A DNA stretch of 64,000 bases from Cryptosporangium phraense (lineage in GTDB: Bacteria > Actinomycetota > Actinomycetes > Mycobacteriales > Cryptosporangiaceae): positions 62,001 through 126,000 of the forward strand of contig NZ_VIRS01000021.1 of NCBI RefSeq assembly GCF_006912135.1, read 5' to 3'. Made by a program: the position numbers and the translations under genes. Shown here in pieces: positions 58,948 to 64,000 of this stretch; the stretch's first letter is position 1, and every line of letters starts with the position of its first letter. The notes beneath the pieces are model-generated. The model was not told the origin of the DNA and made no database searches. It saw nothing but the letters and a program-made list of their open reading frames with translations.

Positions 58948-59454
58948 GTGTTCGGCCAACGCGCCACCGCGTTCTGGACGGTCGTCGCCGGCATCATCGC
59001 GATCCCGTCCTGCCTGATCGGTCTGCTCCAGCTGGGGATGCCGGGAGGCGCCCCGGCGGCGACCACGAGCGCCCCGCCCGCGGTGCACGACACGTACTCA
59101 CCCGCGTCCGCCGCGACGTCGGCCACCGCGATCACCGTGACGTTCTCGGACGACCTCACCGACGGAGCCGCGGAGGAGACGATCGCGATCTCGCTCAACG
59201 GCGAGCAGCTCCCGCAACTGCACGCCTCGACGTCGAACCCGCAGGCCACCACCGAGGTCACCGCGGCCACTGAGGGCACGATCGGGTACGTCGCCGACGC
59301 CGAGATCTACTGGTACGACAGCGGCGGCGTCCTCCGGCGGACCGCCGCGACCGGGCGGGGCGAGATCTACCTGGCCGACGGAGCCGAGATCGCCGTCTAC
59401 CTGCACGAGGACGGCAACGGCGGCTACACGCTCTCGCTGGACACGGTGTCGTAA
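58948..59454 (+). CDS. Membrane-anchored beta-rich protein, unknown
   Basis: A 168-residue protein with an N-terminal membrane segment (about residues 8-30, AFWTVVAGIIAIPSCLIGLLQLG), a Ser/Ala/Pro linker and an outside domain of strands (AITVTFSDDLTDGAAEETIAISLNGEQL, IGYVADAEIYWYDSGGVLRRTAATGRGEIYLADGAEIAVYL). Not recognised as a family. GTG at 58948 has AGAAAGGAAAC upstream. The last 31 bases overlap the converging HxlR gene. Confidence 0.7.
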   Translation: MFGQRATAFWTVVAGIIAIPSCLIGLLQLGMPGGAPAATTSAPPAVHDTYSPASAATSATAITVTFSDDLTDGAAEETIAISLNGEQLPQLHASTSNPQATTEVTAATEGTIGYVADAEIYWYDSGGVLRRTAATGRGEIYLADGAEIAVYLHEDGNGGYTLSLDTVS

Positions 59455-59834
59455 GCGGCCCGCGCCGCGTGGACCTCGCCGATGTGCGTCTCGGCCCAGG
59501 TCTTGATCGCCCGTTGCAGCGGCAGCAGGCTCTGCCCCAGCGCCGTGAGCCGGTAGTCGACCCGCACCGGGACGCTCGCCGTCACGGTGCGGGTGACCAG
59601 GCCCTCGCGCTCGGCCTTCCGCAGCGTCTGGGTGAGCATCTTCTGGGTCGCGCCTGCCACCACCGCGCTCAGCTCGCCGTGCCGGAGCGGCCCGCCGGCC
59701 AGCGCGCTGATCACCAGCGTCAGCCACTTGTCGCTCAGCGTCGCCAGCACGTCGTGCCCCGGGCACTCGGCGAGGTTCGCGTTGTACTCGCGGCGCTGCT
59801 CGGCGCGCCGGGCGGCCGCGCTCGTCGTCGGCAT
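59424..59834 (-). CDS. HxlR-type winged-helix regulator
   Basis: A 136-residue HxlR protein. CPGHDVLATLSDKWLTLVISALAGGPLRHGELSAVVAGATQKMLTQTLRKAEREGLVTRTV (residues 24-84) is the complete family core, including the N-terminal Cys (C24) that in YodB/HypR-type members senses quinones or electrophiles. VPVRVDYRLTALGQSLLPL forms the wing and C-terminal helix. It is divergent from a quinone-oxidoreductase-like gene with an inverted repeat between them, the standard layout for electrophile-responsive control. Confidence 0.94.
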   Translation of the reverse strand: MPTTSAAARRAEQRREYNANLAECPGHDVLATLSDKWLTLVISALAGGPLRHGELSAVVAGATQKMLTQTLRKAEREGLVTRTVTASVPVRVDYRLTALGQSLLPLQRAIKTWAETHIGEVHAARAAYDTVSSESV

Positions 59835-59854
59835 CAGGACCTCCCGCGATCCCT

Positions 59855-59872
59855 AGGCACTTCCGAGTGCCT
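59855..59872. promoter_or_regulatory. Candidate HxlR operator
   Basis: AGGCACT-TCCG-AGTGCCT is a perfect 7+7 inverted repeat in the 76-base divergent gap between the HxlR and quinone oxidoreductase genes. HxlR-family sites contain ACT...AGT half-sites of this type, so this is a likely autoregulatory and target operator. Confidence 0.72.
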
Positions 59873-59910
59873 TCTTACCCGGCCGGACCGACATTTCTAG
59901 CGTCGAGCGC

Positions 59911-60876
59911 ATGAGAACCGCGCTGCTGCGCCGCTTCGGCGGACCCGAGGTCATCGAGTTCGCCGACGTCCCCCGCCCGGAGCCCGGGCCCGGACAGGTC
60001 CTGGTCCGCGTCGCGGCGGCGGCCGTGAACCGGATCGACCTGTCCACCCGCGACGGAGCGCTCGCCCGGGCCGGGCTGCTGGCCCCGGCGCCCGCGTACG
60101 CTCTGGGCTGGGACGTCGCCGGGACGGTGACCGCGACCGGTCCGGGCGTGGCCCGCTTCGCCGGCGGTGACGCGGTGATCGGCCTGCGGGACGTGCTCTC
60201 CGCGCCCGGCACGTACGCCGAGTACGTCGTCCTCGACGAGGGCGCGCTGGCCCCGGCACCGCGTACCGTCCCGCTCCCCGCTGCCGCCACGCTGCCGCTG
60301 ATCGGCCTCACCGCCGATCGGTCGCTGGCCCTGACCGGGCTGGGTCCCGGGGGGATCCTGCTGGTGACCGGCGCCGCGGGCGGCGTGGGTGGGCTCGTGC
60401 TGCAACTGGCCGCGGCCCGCGGGATCCGCACGGTCGCGCTGGCCCGCCCACGTGACGAGGCGCTCGTGGCCGGGTTGGGCGCGACCTGGTTCGTCCCGCA
60501 CGGAGGCGCCGCTGAGACCCAGGCTGAGGTGGAGACGGTGGCGGCCGCCGTGCGCCGGGTGGTTCCCGGCGGGGTCGACGCGGTGATCGATGCCGCCGTG
60601 CTCGGGGTTCCGGCCCACGAGGCGCTTCGCGGTGGCGGGGTCTTCGTCACGCTGGTCGCGCCGTTCGCTCCGCCGCCGTTGCGCGCCACGCGCGTCGTGG
60701 TCCAGGAGGTGTTCGCGGACGGCGCCCGGCTGGGCGAACTGTCGGCCCTGGTGGACGCCGGGCAGCTCACGCTCGCCGTCGCGGACACCTACCCCCTCGA
60801 CCGGGCGGCGGACGCTCATCGGCGCCTGGCCGCGGGCGGGCTGCGCGGCCGGTTGGTGTTGGTTCCCGGGCACTGA
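59911..60876 (+). CDS. Zinc-free quinone oxidoreductase-like MDR enzyme
   Basis: A 321-residue NADPH-dependent MDR of the quinone oxidoreductase class. It has MRTALLRRFGGPEVIEFADVPRPEPGPGQVLVRV at the start, NRIDLSTRDGAL, GWDVAGTVTATGPGV, and the Rossmann LLVTGAAGGVGGLVLQLAAARG near residue 150. The zinc ligands of alcohol dehydrogenases are absent, as usual in this class. It probably detoxifies quinones or enones; divergent HxlR control fits. ATG at 59911. Confidence 0.93.
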   Translation: MRTALLRRFGGPEVIEFADVPRPEPGPGQVLVRVAAAAVNRIDLSTRDGALARAGLLAPAPAYALGWDVAGTVTATGPGVARFAGGDAVIGLRDVLSAPGTYAEYVVLDEGALAPAPRTVPLPAAATLPLIGLTADRSLALTGLGPGGILLVTGAAGGVGGLVLQLAAARGIRTVALARPRDEALVAGLGATWFVPHGGAAETQAEVETVAAAVRRVVPGGVDAVIDAAVLGVPAHEALRGGGVFVTLVAPFAPPPLRATRVVVQEVFADGARLGELSALVDAGQLTLAVADTYPLDRAADAHRRLAAGGLRGRLVLVPGH

Positions 60877-60921
60877 CCCCGAATCGCTGCGGCGGCGGGC
60901 GTCACCGCCGATGCTGGATCC

Positions 60922-61911
60922 GTGTCGGAGAAATGGCTGGTCGGCGTCGTCGCCCTGGTCGCGGTTCTGGCCATGGCCGGCGGTGCCGCGCTGGGCGTCG
61001 TCCTCATCGGTCACAGCGGGCCGCCACGGCGCGCGGGGCACCCGTCGCACCCGGCGTCCGGACCGGTCGAGAGCGACTTCGTCGCGATCGGATCCGTGCC
61101 GCGGACGGCCGCGCCGCCGGCGGCGCGGACTTTCCGGGTGCGGTGCGGGAACAACGAGAACGGTCACTACAACCCGGACAACATGATCGTGACGCCGGGG
61201 ATTCGGAACGGGTCGCACCACCTGCACGACTACGTGGGGAATACGACGACGTCCGCCTCCTCGACCGACCTGAGCCTGGCGACCGCGCCCACGACCTGCG
61301 CGGACCGGACCGACCGGTCGGCGTACTTCTGGCCGGTGCTGCGAGACCGGACCGGGACCGACCGGCTCCACCCGGGCGAGTCCGCGGCCGACCGCAACAC
61401 CGGCCGGGTGCTGAGGCCGCAGGTTCGAATCACGTTCTCGGGCAACCCGCGGTCGGACGTGGTGGCGATCCCGCGGTTCCTGCGGGTGATCGCCGGTGAC
61501 GCCAAGGCCTACACGAACGGCGGCGGCAACGCGCACGCCCAGTTCACCTGCGCGGGATCGACCGACCGGATCGCGACCGAGAAGTATCCGCTCTGCCCGG
61601 CCGGCTGGGGCGTGACCCGGATCCTGGAGTTCCCGAGCTGCTGGGACCAGCAGAATTTGGACAGCGCGAACCATCGGGCGCACGTCGTGTACCCGTCGGC
61701 GGCCGGGGTGTGCCCGCGCGGAACGGCGGCGATTCCGAAGCTCATCTACACGCTGACGTACGACGTTCCGCCGGGGGCGTCGTATGCGGTCGATTCGTTC
61801 CCGAGCCAGCTGAGGAGTCCGATCAGCGACCATGCGGATTATGTGAACGTGATGTCGTCGAAGTCCACGGCGCGGGTGGTGGCCTGCCTGAACGGCGTCG
61901 GCCCGTGTTGA
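60922..61911 (+). CDS. Secreted DUF1996 domain protein
   Basis: A 329-residue exported or anchored protein with one hydrophobic segment (about residues 6-30, GVVALVAVLAMAGGAALGVVLI), a linker and a DUF1996 domain: DNMIVTPGIRNGSHHLHDYVGNTTT, SAYFWPVLRD, CPAGWGVTRILEFPSCWDQQNLDSANHRAHVVYPSAAGVCPRGTAAIPKLIYTLTYD. The His-rich HHLHDY and paired cysteines are conserved in this family, which occurs in actinobacteria and fungi without a settled function. GTG at 60922, 45 bases after the oxidoreductase. Confidence 0.9.
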   Translation: MSEKWLVGVVALVAVLAMAGGAALGVVLIGHSGPPRRAGHPSHPASGPVESDFVAIGSVPRTAAPPAARTFRVRCGNNENGHYNPDNMIVTPGIRNGSHHLHDYVGNTTTSASSTDLSLATAPTTCADRTDRSAYFWPVLRDRTGTDRLHPGESAADRNTGRVLRPQVRITFSGNPRSDVVAIPRFLRVIAGDAKAYTNGGGNAHAQFTCAGSTDRIATEKYPLCPAGWGVTRILEFPSCWDQQNLDSANHRAHVVYPSAAGVCPRGTAAIPKLIYTLTYDVPPGASYAVDSFPSQLRSPISDHADYVNVMSSKSTARVVACLNGVGPC

Positions 61912-61984
61912 GCGGCCCGAGCTGGCCTTTCGGGGTGCCAGCCGGGAGCGCTGGTGCGCTCGCCGGCCCTCGGGGCGATCAGGG

Positions 61985-62107
61985 TCAGTACGAGTAGTCC
62001 CAGCAGTCGTTGTGGTGGCGACGCTTGTGGTGACGCCGGCGCGGGCGGCAGTAGTCGTCGTAGTCGTTGCCGCAGTAGTCGTACTCGTAGTCGTAGCAGC
62101 CGCTCAT
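61985..62107 (-). CDS. 40-residue Cys/Tyr/His-rich mini-protein
   Basis: A 40-codon gene reading leftward with GGAGG nine bases before the ATG. The product has cysteines at 4, 12, 20 and 35 and tyrosines at 5, 7, 9, 11, 16, 19, 38 and 40. The first half is Tyr/Asp alternating (CYDYEYDYC) and the middle a basic Arg/His block (RPRRRHHKRRHH, residues 21-32). No hydrophobic segment. Three cysteines are spaced exactly eight apart. Metal binding, a peptide modified after translation, or a redox peptide are possible; I recognise no family. The strong ribosome site argues for a real gene. Confidence 0.6.
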   Translation of the reverse strand: MSGCYDYEYDYCGNDYDDYCRPRRRHHKRRHHNDCWDYSY

Positions 62108-62423
62108 GATGTCCAGCCTCCGAGAGTTCGTGGTGGGGTGTGTTCCCCGTGTGCCATCAGCGTGCCGCTGATCCTTGGTGCGCTCGATCGGCTGGGAAAC
62201 CCCCGGACTGTTCAGTTCAGAACAGAGCGGCCAACTCTGCGGTAATCGAGTGCCGGCCGGTCCGGCGATCAGTGGGCGCGAGTGGCTGCGCCGCGCGTCG
62301 GCGACGTCCGGCCACGGGGTTCGCGGCTCGGCCATCTGTGGCCGGGCACCGTTGCTCGGGTCCAGGAAGAGCCCCCGGCAACTCGGCGCTGCTCGCCGGG
62401 CGCGGCGATGACATGCTGGCCGC
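62108..62423. promoter_or_regulatory. Divergent region between the mini-protein and RbsD/FucU genes, with an inverted repeat
   Basis: A 316-base gap. CTGTTC-N6-GAACAG (62208-62225) is a perfect inverted repeat in the A/T-richer part and is the best operator candidate for either gene. It is not a LexA box, whose half-sites point the other way (GAAC-N4-GTTC). No further gene is supported; GCGGCGATGACATG near the RbsD start gives no strong ribosome site. Confidence 0.45.
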
Positions 62424-62879
62424 ATGCTCAAAGGGATCGATCCGCTGCTCAACGGCGACCTGCTCAAGCTCCTCGACGAGATGGGCCACGGCGACCAGCT
62501 CCTCGTCGCCGACCGCAACTACCCGGCGTTCGCGTCCGGCCGGCCGGTGGTCCGGCTCGGCGAGGCCGGGTCCGTGCGCGCGCTCACCGCGATCCTCTCC
62601 GTCTTCCCGCTCGACGCCTTCGTCGGGCATCCCCTCGAGCGCATGGAGGTCAAGGACGACCCCGCCCTGACCACGCCGGTCCAGGACCAGGCGCTCGACC
62701 TGGCCCGCGCCACCCATCCGGTCCCGCTCGAGTACGGCGTGATCCCACGACACGATTTCTACCGGCGCGCGGCCGGCGTCTACGCGGTCGTCCACACCCT
62801 CGAGGACGCCCCCTACAGCTGCTTCATCCTGCACAAAGGCGTCGTCTTCCCGCCCGGAATGCCGGAAGACGGGAGCTGA
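62424..62879 (+). CDS. RbsD/FucU family sugar mutarotase
   Basis: A 151-residue protein of the RbsD/FucU family, which interconverts anomers or pyranose/furanose forms of ribose or fucose. Typical are MLKGIDPLLNGDLLKLLDEMGHGDQLLVADRNYPA (with the catalytic His at about residue 22), HPLERMEVKDDP, RHDFYRRAAGVYAVVHTLEDAPYSCFILHKGVV. FucU-type features (RhdFY, yantil ki-like end) favour FucU over RbsD. No sugar transporter is adjacent, so the sugar cannot be inferred. ATG start; an M20 peptidase follows 17 bases later. Confidence 0.92.
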   Translation: MLKGIDPLLNGDLLKLLDEMGHGDQLLVADRNYPAFASGRPVVRLGEAGSVRALTAILSVFPLDAFVGHPLERMEVKDDPALTTPVQDQALDLARATHPVPLEYGVIPRHDFYRRAAGVYAVVHTLEDAPYSCFILHKGVVFPPGMPEDGS

Positions 62880-62896
62880 GTGGCAGGATCGGGGAC

Positions 62897-64000
62897 ATGC
62901 CGAACGAAGCGCTAGCGGCCGCCGTCGACGCCGTGATCCCCGGAGCCCTCGCTGACCACGCGCGTCTCGTCCGCATACCGAGTATCTGGGCCGACCCGGC
63001 GCACGCGGCCGACACCGAGGCGAGCGCGGCGCTCGTCGCCGAGCTCGCCGGAGCGCTGGCGCCGGAGAGCGTGCAGATCCTGCGCGCCGACGGCGGCGCA
63101 CCCGCCGTCGTGGCCCGGTGGCCCGCGCCGGAGGGCACGCCGACCGTCCTGCTGTACGCGCACCACGACGTGCAGCCGACCGGCGACCTCGCGGCCTGGA
63201 CCTCGCCGCCGTTCGAGCCGGCGACGCGAGACGGCCGGATCTACGGCCGCGGCGCGGCCGACGACAAGGCCGGGGTGCTGACCCACCTCGCGGTGCTGCG
63301 CGCGTTCGAGGGCCGTCCGCCGGTCGGCGTGACGCTGTTCGTCGAGGGCGAGGAGGAGTCGGGTTCCCCGACCCTGCCCGCGCTGCTGCGCGAGCACCAC
63401 GCTCTGCTCGCGGCCGACGTCATCGTCATCGCGGACGCGGCGAACCCGAGCGTCGACGTGCCCGGTCTGACGACGAGCCTGCGTGGCCTGGTGGACGTGG
63501 TCGTCGAGGTGTCGATGCTCGAGCACCCGGTGCACTCGGGGGTGTACGGCGGCCCGGTCGGCGACGCGCTGACCGCGCTGTGCCACGCGCTGGCCAGCCT
63601 GCACGACGAGAAGGGCGAGGTCGCGGTCGCGGGCCTGCGCCGCAACGACGGCACCGACGCGGCCGCCGTCGACATGCCCGAGGACACGTTCCGGTCCGAG
63701 GTCGGGCTGCTCGACGGCGTCGACCTGCTCGGCTCGGGCACGATCGCCGAGCGGGTCTGGCAGGCGCCGGCGATCGCCGTGCTGGGGATCGACGCTCCGT
63801 CGGTCGCGGCCTCGTCGAACGTGCTGCTGCCGCGGGCCAGGGCCGCGGTCAGCCTGCGGCTGGCCCCCGGTGAGGACGCGCCGGCCGCGCGCGAGCTCCT
63901 CTCCGAGCACCTGCGGACGCACGTGCCGTGGGGCGCGCAGGTCACGGTCACGCCGCACTCCGGCATCGCCGAGCCGTTCAGCCTGGACTCGACCGGCCGG
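62897..64000 (+). CDS. M20-family metallopeptidase (dipeptidase-like), 3' end beyond window
   Basis: The frame is open from the ATG at 62897 to the window edge: 368 codons of a family usually about 440-470 long. Zinc-site motifs are LLYAHHDVQPTG (H and catalytic D), GRGAADDKAGVLTHL (bridging D) and VEGEEESGSPTL (catalytic E-E), followed by the dimerisation lid from about residue 195 (LRGLVDVVVEVSMLEHPVHSGVYGG). It matches the dipeptidase branch (ArgE/DapE/CPG2-like) acting on small peptides in the cytoplasm. Starts 17 bases after the FucU-like gene. Confidence 0.93.
   Translation, partial: MPNEALAAAVDAVIPGALADHARLVRIPSIWADPAHAADTEASAALVAELAGALAPESVQILRADGGAPAVVARWPAPEGTPTVLLYAHHDVQPTGDLAAWTSPPFEPATRDGRIYGRGAADDKAGVLTHLAVLRAFEGRPPVGVTLFVEGEEESGSPTLPALLREHHALLAADVIVIADAANPSVDVPGLTTSLRGLVDVVVEVSMLEHPVHSGVYGGPVGDALTALCHALASLHDEKGEVAVAGLRRNDGTDAAAVDMPEDTFRSEVGLLDGVDLLGSGTIAERVWQAPAIAVLGIDAPSVAASSNVLLPRARAAVSLRLAPGEDAPAARELLSEHLRTHVPWGAQVTVTPHSGIAEPFSLDSTGR

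Noticed and set aside
62208-62225. LexA/SOS box
   Set aside because: The half-sites are in the order GTTC...GAAC with six bases between, the reverse of the actinobacterial GAAC-N4-GTTC consensus.

Overview
The window is 64 kb of very GC-rich DNA with strong G/C third-position bias, frequent GTG starts and 4-base ATGA/GTGA gene overlaps. A complete cvnABCD conservon, a furA-katG pair, DUF72 and nSTAND/WD40-type proteins point to a filamentous or sporangium-forming actinomycete. Cryptosporangium or a relative is my guess from style only, not from a search. I saw no rRNA, tRNA, CRISPR array or recognisable transposase.

Region 1 (1-17.4 kb) is a catabolic neighbourhood built on CoA thioesters. 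Leftward are the end of a branched-chain-type ABC transporter (LivG, LivF, start of LivH) and an operon of thiolase, carotenoid/lignostilbene oxygenase, tandem HxlR regulator, acyl-CoA synthetase and VOC protein. Rightward are SnoaL-like protein, SDR, DapB-like dehydrogenase and acyl-CoA synthetase, then thiolase, SDR, DUF1295 membrane protein and TesB-like thioesterase. Together they could import, activate, oxidise and release an unknown hydrophobic acid. Between them lies a scar where an SRPBCC gene and a TetR gene have both lost their 5' ends head to head.

Region 2 (17.4-39.3 kb) is mixed metabolism and stress: two MFS exporters, glutathione peroxidase, DUF72, a STAS / STAS-ATPase pair, KatG with FurA, a royal-jelly/SMP-30-like protein, AraC, a catalase-like protein beside two repeat tracts, an HSL-type esterase, GlgX behind a LacI-type palindrome, a secreted peptidoglycan-binding protein, an XRE regulator, a zinc alcohol dehydrogenase, and a divergent FAD monooxygenase / TetR pair with leaderless-looking promoters.

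Region 3 (39.3-54.2 kb) holds the most interesting material. A cvnABCD conservon is translationally coupled to a betaine-type solute-binding lipoprotein that has no transporter genes beside it. After a short gap comes a tightly overlapping six-gene unit: membrane-anchored FN3 protein, MoxR ATPase, DUF58 protein, a transglutaminase-like membrane protein whose catalytic triad positions are all substituted, a TIR-transmembrane-WD40 protein and a secreted LolA/LprG-like protein. I propose this as an envelope-linked signalling or conflict system. Its first gene has visibly lower GC than its neighbours.

Region 4 (54.3-64 kb) contains an aldehyde dehydrogenase, a NarL-type two-component system with an unusual protein gene between regulator and kinase, two small uncharacterised proteins, a divergent HxlR / quinone oxidoreductase pair around a perfect inverted repeat, a DUF1996 secreted protein, a striking 40-residue Cys/Tyr/His-rich mini-protein, an RbsD/FucU mutarotase and the start of an M20 peptidase cut by the window edge.
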